In this document: positions 45,525 through 53,477 of the stretch, piece by piece
Layout: each line of letters begins with the position of its first letter
How positions within the stretch are numbered: the first letter of the stretch is position 1
DNA from: Bacillota bacterium
Lineage (GTDB): Bacteria > Bacillota > UBA5301 > JAMCQP01
Assembly: GCA_023381695.1 (NCBI GenBank)
Contig: JAMCQP010000104.1
Span: forward strand, 17,344-81,343
DNA: 64,000 nucleotides
Direction: 5' to 3'
Program-made: the position numbers and the translations under genes
The notes under the pieces: generated by a model
Told to the model about the DNA's origin: nothing
Seen by the model: only the letters and a program-made list of their open reading frames with translations
Databases searched by the model: none

Positions 45525-46511
45525 CTACTTCAAAACTCCCAGATTCTTGAGGATCGCCTTGTACTCCGCTTCCTTGTCCTTCAGGAACTGAGCGTAAGCC
45601 TTGGAATCCATGTACTTCGGGGTCAGGAAATTGGCCTCGATGAAGTCCTTCTTCCAGGTGGGAGAATCGGTGAGCTTCTTCATGGCCTTTTCCAGAACCT
45701 TGCGCTCCGCATCCTTGATGCCGGGCGCCGCAAAGATGCCGCGCAGCATCTGCCAGTGCACATCGATCCCGTTCTCCTTCAGGGTGGGGATGTTGGGAGC
45801 CCCTTTAAGCCGCTCTCTGTTGGCCACCGCCAGAACGCGGACCTTCTTGGCCTCCATCTGAGACATCGCCTCGTTGGGGTTGGCCCACACCACATCCAGA
45901 TGACCGCCCAAAAGCGCGGTCATCACCTCGCCGCCGCTCTTGAAGGGGATGTAGTTGAACTGCACGCCGGCCTTTTGCGCAAAGATATCGGTCAGGATGC
46001 TGTCCTCGGAACCCACTTCGCTGCCGCCGAACTTGATGGTCTTGGGGGCGGCTTTGGCGGCGTTGACCAGTTCCTTGACGTTCTGGTACGGCGAGTCGTA
46101 CCGGACCACCAGCATAAACTCATCCAGCGCCAGAAGCGCAATCGGGGTCAGTTTGGTCCAGTGCAGCACATCGGTGGAGCCCGTGGTGAGAGGCACGGTC
46201 AGCACCTGCGGCACCGCGGTCATGATCACGTAGGGATCGCCATTTTTGGTCTGGACATAGCTCATCCCCACCGAACCGCTCCCGCCCGCCTTGTTGACCA
46301 CCACCAGCGGCTGGGGAAGAATCCTCTCCTTGTCGTAGATGGCCGCGATCATTCTGGCCATATTGTCAGAACCGCCGCCCGGGTTAAAAGGCACCACAAA
46401 TTCAATGGGCCGGGACGGATAGTCTGATTTGGCAAGGACACCACCGGCGAACATTCCGATGAAAAGCGCCACGAGAGTCAAGCCTGCCACTAAAAACCGC
46501 GACTTCTTCAA
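45525..46511 (-). CDS. tctC: Tripartite tricarboxylate transporter binding protein TctC (Bug family)
   Basis: 328 residues. Signal peptide FLVAGLTLVALFIGMFAGGV, then the Bug-family N-terminal strand YPSRPIEFVVPFNPGGGSDN, the GGSGSVGMSYV loop and KFGGSEVGSEDSILTDIFA. Such proteins bind carboxylates through the two loops and deliver them to TctAB. The ligand cannot be read from sequence; the citrate-type two-component system next door suggests a di- or tricarboxylate. Confidence 0.93.
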   Translation of the reverse strand: MKKSRFLVAGLTLVALFIGMFAGGVLAKSDYPSRPIEFVVPFNPGGGSDNMARMIAAIYDKERILPQPLVVVNKAGGSGSVGMSYVQTKNGDPYVIMTAVPQVLTVPLTTGSTDVLHWTKLTPIALLALDEFMLVVRYDSPYQNVKELVNAAKAAPKTIKFGGSEVGSEDSILTDIFAQKAGVQFNYIPFKSGGEVMTALLGGHLDVVWANPNEAMSQMEAKKVRVLAVANRERLKGAPNIPTLKENGIDVHWQMLRGIFAAPGIKDAERKVLEKAMKKLTDSPTWKKDFIEANFLTPKYMDSKAYAQFLKDKEAEYKAILKNLGVLK

Positions 46512-46592
46512 AATTAAATCCTCCCTTCGTTTTTCCAGCGATCTCTTTCCAGCTATTTCATCATCAAACGCTGTGCGCGCGGACTTCCCGGC

Positions 46593-47234
46593 CTACGCCA
46601 CCTCGTGCCGCCCCCTGGCGGCCAAAGCCTTGAGAAGTTGTTCCGCGCGAACAGGGTTGACAATGCCGCAGTGGCACTGGCGGGCAAGTTCCAACGCCGC
46701 TTCCCTGGGAGTCTTGCGCCCGCCCTGAATCTGGTCGATCATCTCTTTCACCAGGTTGAAGGCCACCATCCCGTGCCCGCACATGGTGGCGACTTCCAGA
46801 ATCCCCTGGGACGGCAGCTTCTCGGTCCGTCCCCAGACTCCCAGGGAATGCTCGATGGTGTGCCGCTTGATGCCGGCGGCCTCACAGCCCTCGTTTACGT
46901 CGTGCAAAAGACCGGAGACAACGATCGAAGGGCCAAGGTCCGCGTCGCGCAGCTCCTTGAAGACCTTCGGCAGGATCTCCTTATCGGTAAATACCGCATG
47001 GACGATCGAGTTATCCTGAAAACCTTTTTGGATGGCTTCTTTCCCCGCCGAAAAGATGTTGCCGGTCTTCATGTCCCCCATGTTCACCGGGTTGTACCTG
47101 GAGACGATCTCGAAGAACCTGGCGAATTTCGCGGCGGACCCTTTGGCGTTTACGGTCTGGGCGCTGATGGCAAAGACCACGAAATCATTTTGCAAATTCG
47201 CGGCGGTACCCGCCCGGTGCAGGCTGTGCGTCAT
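46593..47234 (-). CDS. Protein of unknown function in the TctABC operon, with CGH and CHCG motifs
   Basis: 213 residues, no signal peptide or membrane segment. Conserved-looking features: DFVVFAISAQTVNAKGSAAK near the N-terminus, GPSIVVSGLLHDVNEGCEAA in the middle, TMCGHGMVAFNLVKEMI and ARQCHCGIVNPVRAEQLL near the C-terminus. The Cys/His pairs (CGH, CHCG) could bind metal. Its start codon is 3 bases after the stop of the 4Fe-4S gene, and its ribosome-binding site GGAGG lies inside the end of that gene, so the two are translationally coupled and probably form a complex. I do not recognise the family. Confidence 0.75.
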   Translation of the reverse strand: MTHSLHRAGTAANLQNDFVVFAISAQTVNAKGSAAKFARFFEIVSRYNPVNMGDMKTGNIFSAGKEAIQKGFQDNSIVHAVFTDKEILPKVFKELRDADLGPSIVVSGLLHDVNEGCEAAGIKRHTIEHSLGVWGRTEKLPSQGILEVATMCGHGMVAFNLVKEMIDQIQGGRKTPREAALELARQCHCGIVNPVRAEQLLKALAARGRHEVA

Positions 47235-47236
47235 CT

Positions 47237-47950
47237 TTATGCCTCCTTTGCCAGCGGCCGGCCCAGGCCGATGTTGGTCTTGCCGTTTATTGTGGGATTA
47301 AAACCACCAGCCCGCGCGATCTCCACCGCCGGCGCCGAGTTGTCCTCTTCCACCCGGCACGCCAGATCCAGGCTGAAGACCGTATCGATCTTCCCCGCGA
47401 CCTCCCGGATCTTTTCGAGAACCGCCGCCAGCTTCTCATTGGGCACATCAAACTCCACAATCGCCGACAGTACCTTCTCATTCAGGATCTCGTCCTGGAA
47501 TTTGCCGGTCTCAAGATCCTTCATCAAGAAGGTCACCGGATTGTGAGTTTCAAAGGTCACCCCCACCTCGGCGCAGGCCATGGCCACCTTCTCCACGTCG
47601 CGGAACCGGGCTCCGGTTCCGGGCCGCCCCAGTTCGATGGCCACCCCGGCGTGCCCGCGGCGGAAGCGCCCCGTAACCTCGTTGGTCTTCATCTCCTCGG
47701 TGCCGCGACCGGGAACGGACGTATTTTTGTGAGGCACCAGGGGGTCGCTGAAAGTGTTGCGCACCGCCCTCAGCCCCTCCACCTGCGGCTCAAAGGAGTC
47801 GGTGGGACAAACCCCCGCCCGCCTGCAGATGTTGCACTCCACACATTCGTCCTCATCCACAACCGCCCGCTCATCCCCCAAAGAGATGGCTCCCATCGGG
47901 CAATAAGGGAGGCAGTTTCCACAGGCGATGCAGTTTTCGTTGATCTTCAC
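47237..47950 (-). CDS. 4Fe-4S ferredoxin-domain protein of unknown function
   Basis: About 237 residues from the GTG at 47950 (AAAGGGTGA upstream). The N-terminus is a two-cluster ferredoxin domain: CIACGNCLPYC gives Cx2Cx2Cx3C, while the second motif CVECNICRRAGVC is Cx2Cx2Cx5C, two residues longer than usual. The following 180 residues (HAGVAIELGRPGTGARFRDV, FETHNPVTFLMKDLETGKFQ, VEFDVPNEKLAAVLEKIREV) form an unrecognised alpha/beta domain. First gene of the TctABC operon. An electron-transfer or radical-type role on the imported acid is inference. Confidence 0.78.
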   Translation of the reverse strand: MKINENCIACGNCLPYCPMGAISLGDERAVVDEDECVECNICRRAGVCPTDSFEPQVEGLRAVRNTFSDPLVPHKNTSVPGRGTEEMKTNEVTGRFRRGHAGVAIELGRPGTGARFRDVEKVAMACAEVGVTFETHNPVTFLMKDLETGKFQDEILNEKVLSAIVEFDVPNEKLAAVLEKIREVAGKIDTVFSLDLACRVEEDNSAPAVEIARAGGFNPTINGKTNIGLGRPLAKEA

Positions 47951-47995
47951 CCCGATTTCACCCTTTCCATTGGATATAAAAAGCCACATCTGTTG

Positions 47996-48022
47996 TATTC
48001 GGCATCCCCCGCCGAATCCTTA
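47996..48022 (-). promoter_or_regulatory. Possible sigma-28-like promoter of the 4Fe-4S/TctABC operon
   Basis: Minus-strand TAAGGATT, 11 bases, GCCGAATA, the same spacing as the two stronger sites at 39.8 and 41.4 kb but with a weaker -35 box. Transcription would begin about 40 bases before the GTG start. It coincides with an inverted repeat ATTCGGC/GCCGAAT, so a regulator site is the alternative. Confidence 0.35.
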
Positions 48023-48112
48023 GCATTGTTCATAGTGTTCAGCCGAAAGGGCAAATCGTTTATTTCTGTTCATTTCGGTCATTGGTTTTTGTAAAAAAGT
48101 TCCCTGGCCGAA
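47997..48112. promoter_or_regulatory. GCCGAA motif cluster in the divergent CitA-like/TctABC region
   Basis: GCCGAA occurs at 48011-48016, 48042-48047 and 48107-48112, and inverted at 47998-48003. The first and the inverted copy form a 7-bp palindrome with a 7-base spacer. Position between the sensor gene and the transporter operon makes them candidate sites for the adjacent response regulator. Confidence 0.4.
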
Positions 48113-48160
48113 TAGGAAAAGGCTTAATTTTATCTAATTATTTTAAGGGGGGGGATCCCC

Positions 48161-49810
48161 GTGGGCAACTATGAAAAGCCTGGGAAATTGTATTTTAGCC
48201 CTGGATTCCAGAGAAGCTGGCCTCTGCAGACCATGATCGTCCTTTTAGTGATCAGCGTGGTTATCTTTTCGGTGTCGGTGCTGGCGTTTTTCGCTATTCG
48301 GACCATCTACACCAACATCGAGGACATGAACGGGGATAAGGTTCTGGCCCTGGCCAGGGTTGTTTCGGAGATGCCCGAGATCAGGGCCGCCCTTTCCCGG
48401 CCCGATCCCGCGAAGGTGATTGCGCCCCTGGCCGAACGGATCCGGCTCCAATCCAGGGTGCAGTTTGTGGTCATCCTGAACATGCGGGGCTACCGTTACT
48501 CGCACCCCAGGGCCGAACTGATTGGCCTGCATTTTACCGGCGGCGATGAAGGACCGGCCTTGCGCGGCCGGACCTACATCTCAAAAGCCGTGGGGATCTC
48601 CGGACCTTCCTTGCGCGCCTTTGTTCCCATCCGCGCGGAGGACGGCGCCCAGCTCGGCGTGGCCGTGGTGGGCATGTTCCATCAGGGTATCGCCGAAAGC
48701 ATTGATGACGTCAGTACCCCGCTCTATCTCGCCACCCTCACCAGCCTCCTGGTCGGGGTGGTCGGCGCGGTGCTCCTGGCCAAAAATGTGAAACGGACCA
48801 TCTTCGGCCTTGAGCCCATCGAGATCGCCACCCTCCTGGAAGAACGGGAAGCCATCTTTCAATCGGTCCGGGAGGGGATTCTGGCCATAAATAAGGATCA
48901 AAAGATCACCCTCTTAAACGACGCCGGCAAGAAGCTGTTGGGGATCACCACGGATGTGGTCGGGAAGCCCGTCTATGAAGCGGTGCCCAATACCCGGCTC
49001 CCCCGGATCCTGGAGACCGGCAAGGCGGAGTACGATCGGGAGCAGGTCTTCAACGAGACCATCGTGCTTACCAACCGGGTGCCCATCGTGGTGAAGGGCA
49101 AGGTGGTGGGCGCCGTGGCCACCTTCCGGGACAAGACGGAGGTCAAACGGCTGGCGGAGGAATTAACCGGCGTGAAGAAGTTCGTGGAAGGGTTGCGCGC
49201 CCAGACCCACGAATTTATGAACAAGCTGCACACCATCTCCGGGCTGATCCAGCTCGGGGCCCACGAAGAAGCCACCGCCTTCATCTCGGACATGGTGCGC
49301 AACAAGCAGAACGTGGTCGGGTTTCTGATCAAGCGCGTCAAGGATCCGGCCACCGCCGGGCTGCTTCTGGGCCGGATCAGCCAGGCGGAAGAGCGGGGCG
49401 TGGAGATCGTCATCGATCCCCGGACTTCATTGGGGCCATTGCCGAAGCACTTCGACGGCAATAACCTGGTCATGGTCCTGGGCAACCTGTTGGAAAACGC
49501 GGTGGAAGCCGTGCAAAAACTCCCGCGGGAGAGGAGGCGGGTGATCGTCTCCCTGCGGGAGAACGCCAGGCAGATCGTGATCCGGGTTTTTGACACAGGC
49601 CAGGGCATTTCACCTGAAATAAGGGGGCAGATCTTTGAAAGAGGCTTCACCACCAAAGAGGGCAACTTTGGGATTGGCCTTGCCCTTGTGAAGCAACGAA
49701 CCACCATGGTGGGAGGAAGTGTGCGGGTCAAATCCGCGCCCCAAAAAGGAACCGTCTTTGTCATCACCATTCCAAAAGAACTGTCGCGCACGCTGAAAGC
49801 CAAAGCCTGA
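48161..49810 (+). CDS. CitA/DcuS-type sensor histidine kinase
   Basis: 549 residues. Membrane helix about 23-47; periplasmic sensor about 48-187 with RGYRYSHPRAELIG (109-122), the ligand-pocket motif of citrate/C4-dicarboxylate sensors; second helix about 188-208; a cytoplasmic PAS domain about 225-325; a SpoOB-type phosphoacceptor helix with RAQTHEFMNKLHTISGLIQL (H350); and an HATPase with NNLVMVLGNLLENAVEA and DTGQGISPEI. It senses an external carboxylate and phosphorylates the next gene product. GTG start behind AAGGGGGGGG. Divergent from the TctABC operon, its likely target. Confidence 0.93.
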   Translation: MGNYEKPGKLYFSPGFQRSWPLQTMIVLLVISVVIFSVSVLAFFAIRTIYTNIEDMNGDKVLALARVVSEMPEIRAALSRPDPAKVIAPLAERIRLQSRVQFVVILNMRGYRYSHPRAELIGLHFTGGDEGPALRGRTYISKAVGISGPSLRAFVPIRAEDGAQLGVAVVGMFHQGIAESIDDVSTPLYLATLTSLLVGVVGAVLLAKNVKRTIFGLEPIEIATLLEEREAIFQSVREGILAINKDQKITLLNDAGKKLLGITTDVVGKPVYEAVPNTRLPRILETGKAEYDREQVFNETIVLTNRVPIVVKGKVVGAVATFRDKTEVKRLAEELTGVKKFVEGLRAQTHEFMNKLHTISGLIQLGAHEEATAFISDMVRNKQNVVGFLIKRVKDPATAGLLLGRISQAEERGVEIVIDPRTSLGPLPKHFDGNNLVMVLGNLLENAVEAVQKLPRERRRVIVSLRENARQIVIRVFDTGQGISPEIRGQIFERGFTTKEGNFGIGLALVKQRTTMVGGSVRVKSAPQKGTVFVITIPKELSRTLKAKA

Positions 49811-49832
49811 ATGTCGACGGGGAGGAAGATCG

Positions 49833-50549
49833 GTGGAAGAGTTACGCGTGTTCATCGTCGAAGACGATCCCATGGTTCTTTCCATCAATAAACGTTTTAC
49901 CGAGCGAATTCCGGGGTTTAAAGTGGTGGGCGCCGCCGCCGGCCAGGCGGAGGCGGTGCGTCTGGTGGAGGAAACCAGGCCGCATCTGGTATTGCTGGAT
50001 ATCTACCTGCCGGAGGGCAACGGCCTGGAAGCCCTGCGAGCGCTGAGAAACCTGGGCTTTGGCGTGGATGTGATCTTTATTACCGCGGCTCAAGATCCCC
50101 GGACCATCTCGGAGGCGTTGAGAAACGGCGCGGTGGACTACCTGATCAAACCCTTCGAATTCGAGCGTTTTCAGGAGGCGCTTCTCAATTACACCCGCCT
50201 CCACGCCAAACTGGATTCCGGCCGGCCGCTCCAGCAAAGCGACGTGGATTCGCTTCGAAAGGGCGAGATAAAAATAAATCCCTCCGCAAAAGGAGGGTTG
50301 GCCGAGGTGGCCATGCTCACGCCCAAGGGGATTGACGAAACCACCCTGGGATATGTCTTTGGACTCTTAAACCGCCAGCAGCAGCCGATGTCCGCCGACG
50401 AGGTGGCTGATGATCTGGGCCTGTCCAGGGTCACCGCCCGCCGTTATCTTGAATACCTGAGCGAAACCGGCAAGGTCTCGGTCATGCACTTTTACGGCTC
50501 GGTCGGCAGGCCTCAGAAACGTTACCGGATCAAGGACGCCGGGTTTTAA
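49833..50549 (+). CDS. CitB/DcuR-type response regulator
   Basis: 238 residues. Receiver domain with D11/D12, phospho-acceptor D56 (HLVLLDIYLPEGNGLEALRA) and LIKPFEF. The C-terminal helix-turn-helix is SADEVADDLGLSRVTARRYL, followed by the wing GSVGRPQKRYRI, as in CitT/DcuR/MalR proteins. Phosphorylated by the adjacent sensor, it should activate the divergent TctABC operon. GTG start with GGGGAGGAAGATCG just before it. Confidence 0.93.
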   Translation: MEELRVFIVEDDPMVLSINKRFTERIPGFKVVGAAAGQAEAVRLVEETRPHLVLLDIYLPEGNGLEALRALRNLGFGVDVIFITAAQDPRTISEALRNGAVDYLIKPFEFERFQEALLNYTRLHAKLDSGRPLQQSDVDSLRKGEIKINPSAKGGLAEVAMLTPKGIDETTLGYVFGLLNRQQQPMSADEVADDLGLSRVTARRYLEYLSETGKVSVMHFYGSVGRPQKRYRIKDAGF

Positions 50550-50566
50550 AGCCCGGTTTGATCCGG
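50525..50566. terminator. Two-tier hairpin between convergent genes
   Basis: Outer arms CCGGATCAA (50525-50533) and TTGATCCGG (50558-50566) are perfect complements and enclose an inner CCGGG/CCCGG stem. It overlaps the 3' end of the response-regulator gene and lies before the end of the convergent SLH gene. It lacks a long T tract, so bidirectional termination is probable but not certain. Confidence 0.5.
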
Positions 50567-50578
50567 CAGAATTTTGGC

Positions 50579-51739
50579 CTAAAATTTGATCGACAGCTCG
50601 GCCGAAGCAGCGTTTTCCAGCCGGTTTTTGCTCTGGCCGCCGCCGGCGCCGGCATCTTTACCCGCACCGTTAACGCCGCTCTCCCCGCCGCCGTTTTCCC
50701 CGTCCTCAAAATCGATGAGCTGGTAGTTGGCCTGCAACGACGCATTTTCTCCGAGCTGGTAGCCAACGCCCACCTTTGCGGTGGTTCGCTTGCCGAGGAT
50801 CTCCGATCCGGCGCCTTGCGTCGAGGCAACTTCATAGCCGGCTCTCAGGGTGGTTTGCTTATTGAGAGCCATCTCGCCGTCGACCGCCACGGTGGTCGTG
50901 GACTTGCCGCTGGTTCCCTGGGGGGTCAAATTGTCCACGTCTTCCAGGTGGTACCTGGCCTGGACATTCAAGAGATCGGGGATCAGTGAAACAGCGGCGG
51001 CCACGTCTTTCCCGACTCTGGTCTCCTCCTGGCCGATACCGTCAATCGTGTATTCGCTCGAGATGCTCAACCGGGGCGCCAGCTGGATCCGGCCGTTGAG
51101 CGTAAAACCCAGTCGCCCCCGATCCAGTTGATCCTCTTTTCCCAGGATCGAAGCCAGCCGTCCCCCAATTTCCAGATGGTCGTTCAGTTTGAATTCGCTG
51201 TCCACCTGCGCAACCCTGGCCATTTCAAAGGACAGGCTCCGGTTTGCAGGGTCCACCCCCCCGCCCCCCGCCTCCCGCTCTTTCAAGCTGAGCTTCGGGC
51301 TCTGGGCCCCGGTTACCTGGAGGCGGTCCAGAACTCCCGTGGATCCGTCGGAAGCGGGGTTGGCTTCCAGGATGTTGTCCCGGAACTGGATCATGGCCAT
51401 CTCATCCTTGAACTCCGCCTCCAGCTTGTTCAAAGTCTCGCGAAGCCCGGAGGGAATCGCCTTCTTGTCCTGGATGGCCCTGGTCCTGGCCCGGGCCACA
51501 AAGTACGCCACCTCATAGCGGGTCATCACCCGTCCGGGTCCAAAGGAATCCGACCGGTATCCATCTAAAAGCCCGGCCCCGGCCAGGCTTGACAGCGCCC
51601 GATAGGGCCACCCTCCCGCGGGCACGTCGGAGAAAGGCTTAACCTGCCCCTGTGTGGCAAAGACAGGGGCAGCCGGCGGAACCTGCGCCAAAACCATGAA
51701 GATCAGGATGAAAACAGCAACTGGAGAAGATTTTTTCAT
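50579..51739 (-). CDS. SLH-domain outer-membrane barrel protein (small OmpM-like)
   Basis: 386 residues. Signal peptide PVAVFILIFMVLAQVPPAAP; one SLH domain (KPFSDVPAGGWPYRALSSLA to MTRYEVAYFVARA); a short helical segment; then a barrel of about 250 residues ending ASAELSIKF with terminal Phe. The ending is nearly the same as that of the 16.4-18.0 kb SLH barrel (ELSIQF), so they are probably paralogues. It follows the DUF3084/lpt operon on the same strand but after a 435-base gap. Confidence 0.8.
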   Translation of the reverse strand: MKKSSPVAVFILIFMVLAQVPPAAPVFATQGQVKPFSDVPAGGWPYRALSSLAGAGLLDGYRSDSFGPGRVMTRYEVAYFVARARTRAIQDKKAIPSGLRETLNKLEAEFKDEMAMIQFRDNILEANPASDGSTGVLDRLQVTGAQSPKLSLKEREAGGGGVDPANRSLSFEMARVAQVDSEFKLNDHLEIGGRLASILGKEDQLDRGRLGFTLNGRIQLAPRLSISSEYTIDGIGQEETRVGKDVAAAVSLIPDLLNVQARYHLEDVDNLTPQGTSGKSTTTVAVDGEMALNKQTTLRAGYEVASTQGAGSEILGKRTTAKVGVGYQLGENASLQANYQLIDFEDGENGGGESGVNGAGKDAGAGGGQSKNRLENAASAELSIKF

Positions 51740-52174
51740 CGATTATTTCCTCTTCAAGACGGTTTGACCCCACCATAAAGCAAAGTGAGCGGGAAGTCGC
51801 ACGAGTTACCTTGTTCCCTCAATGCTCCTCACCCGCCCATTTTCAATCGCGTCACTGGCCTGCCCGACTGAGTTCAACGCTCTGGCATTGTTGCAATTGT
51901 TGCCCGGACTTCAAATATGTGCTCTGGCGAGTCTTTGCTGAAACTACTGCTGCAATAGCCGCTACCAATGACGAGGTCATAAACTCTTCCGCACCCTTAG
52001 TGACATATGTTAGTCATCAAGGGACATGCTGCTAGTTTTTTGTTTATGCTGAAGTATTCGCCGCCGCGGATCGGATCTCCTGCCAGAAGCCCCGGCGGTA
52101 ATTTGTGTCATAGCCGGGAAAACAGGGAAGGGCCCCTCCTCAGCTTCCTTCCTCAGCCTCCTTCCTCAGCCTCC
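51740..52174. other. Intergenic region upstream of the small SLH barrel gene
   Basis: 435 bases without a supported gene. The right end (about 52137-52180) is a purine/pyrimidine-biased tract of repeated CCTCAGCCTCCTT-like units adjoining the DUF3084 stop. A 42-codon minus-strand frame at 51852-51980 has GGAAGAG before its ATG but no recognisable product. No terminator or clear promoter seen. Confidence 0.4.
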
Positions 52175-53434
52175 TCAGCCTCCCCCGCCCCGGCCGCCGC
52201 TGGTCAAATTGCCGTTGAGCACCCCGATGGTCGGCCGGACATCCAGCTTGATCTGCAGGGGCCCGGTGGCGGTCCAGGTATCGGTGGTCGCCACCGCGGA
52301 AACCATCACCGACCCGCCAAGCTGCTTGATCTTGCCGATCGCCTCCTGGGTATCTTTGAAGCTGGCCTGGCCGACCACGCCTTCCGCCGAGGTGATCATC
52401 CCGTCCTTGATCGCCCGGTCGTTGACCTCCCCCAAAAGCCCCAGGATCTGGCTGAGCAACTGGTCCGCGCCCAGCCTTCCATCCACGGTCTTTTCGGCGA
52501 TTACCTCCCCGGATTTGAAGATTCGGTGGTTAACGTAAAAGTCAAAGTAGATCGGCACCGGGTTGTTGACCAGGGAGTTGGTGATGGACACCACGCGTAC
52601 CACAACCTTGCCTTTGGTGGCGCTGATCGTCTCGCTGGTCCGGTCCAGATCCTCGGGAACCAGCTGGATGGCCTTGTCCTTCCCGGGAATGCGCGCTCCC
52701 CGCTTCAAGGCCGCATCGTTGGCCGGGCCGTTCAGAAAGGCCAGAAGTTCCTGCCTGATGGCCGCCGCCGGCCGGCCGCCCTCGATTACCGTCGACAGGA
52801 CGATCTCGTCCTTGCGATACGCCACATTTTCAAAGCGCATGGCCAGATAGGCGCTGTCCAGCTGGCCAATCTTGCTCTCCAGCGAGGCCTTTTGCTGGTT
52901 GAGGTTCTTCACCTCGTCCGCCAGCGACCCCGCCACCTCCTGAAACCGTTTGATCCGCGACTTTTCGAATTCGAGGTCGTCCTTGGTCTTGCGGAGATCC
53001 CTGGAAGAGCGTTCGTAATCCCTGGCCACCTGCCGGTATTTGTCCTGGATCTCGACCAGGCGGGCATTGGCCTCCACATATGCTCTTTCCGCCTTATTCC
53101 GCTGTTCGACCACCGTCTGAAGCTGGTTGCTCAACTGATCCAGCTGCCGGGTCTTTACCCCGATGGACTTCTCCAACAGGCCGATGGTTTCTTGCAGTTG
53201 CTTCATGGAGAAGAGCGCCGTCCTGACATCTTTGGATACGATGGTGAGCACCGCGAGAGTGGCGGTGGCCACCATGATCCCGGTGACGATGGTGATAATC
53301 ACCGAAGTATGCTTGGGGCGCAGGCCAAAGAGGGTAAGGCGTTTCTTGCCCGCCTTCATCCCGATGCGATCGCCGATATAGGCGATCATCCCACCGGTGA
53401 TCGCCAGTACCAGGATTAGCTTGAGACCGTACAC
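52175..53434 (-). CDS. DUF3084-domain membrane protein
   Basis: 419 residues. Two N-terminal membrane segments (LKLILVLAITGGMIAYIGDR and TSVIITIVTGIMVATATLAV) flank KRLTLFGLRPKHTS, the conserved DUF3084 start. A coiled coil follows to about 190 (LDQLSNQLQTVVEQRNKAE), then an alpha/beta domain with VIEGGRPAAAIRQELLAFLN and VVRVVSITNSLVNNPVPIYF, and a Gly-rich tail. DUF3084 proteins recur in cyanobacteria and diderm Firmicutes. Location 43 bases after lptF in the LPS-transport operon suggests an envelope role, but none is established. Confidence 0.85.
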   Translation of the reverse strand: MYGLKLILVLAITGGMIAYIGDRIGMKAGKKRLTLFGLRPKHTSVIITIVTGIMVATATLAVLTIVSKDVRTALFSMKQLQETIGLLEKSIGVKTRQLDQLSNQLQTVVEQRNKAERAYVEANARLVEIQDKYRQVARDYERSSRDLRKTKDDLEFEKSRIKRFQEVAGSLADEVKNLNQQKASLESKIGQLDSAYLAMRFENVAYRKDEIVLSTVIEGGRPAAAIRQELLAFLNGPANDAALKRGARIPGKDKAIQLVPEDLDRTSETISATKGKVVVRVVSITNSLVNNPVPIYFDFYVNHRIFKSGEVIAEKTVDGRLGADQLLSQILGLLGEVNDRAIKDGMITSAEGVVGQASFKDTQEAIGKIKQLGGSVMVSAVATTDTWTATGPLQIKLDVRPTIGVLNGNLTSGGRGGGG

Positions 53435-53477
53435 CGCTCTCCCCCCTTCATTGCCGGGCCAATAAACATCGGCCGAT

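Noticed and set aside
48153..48162. GGGGATCCCC palindrome at the sensor-kinase start
   Set aside because: It is explained by the G-rich ribosome-binding site running into the first codon; no independent evidence for an operator.
51852..51980. 42-codon minus-strand frame with a weak GGAAGAG site
   Set aside because: Too short and without recognisable features. Its Ala/Val-rich start resembles tails of decarboxylase gamma subunits only superficially.
52007..53419. Plus-strand open frame (470 codons) opposite the DUF3084 gene
   Set aside because: Antisense of a recognised coding region, with no family motif.
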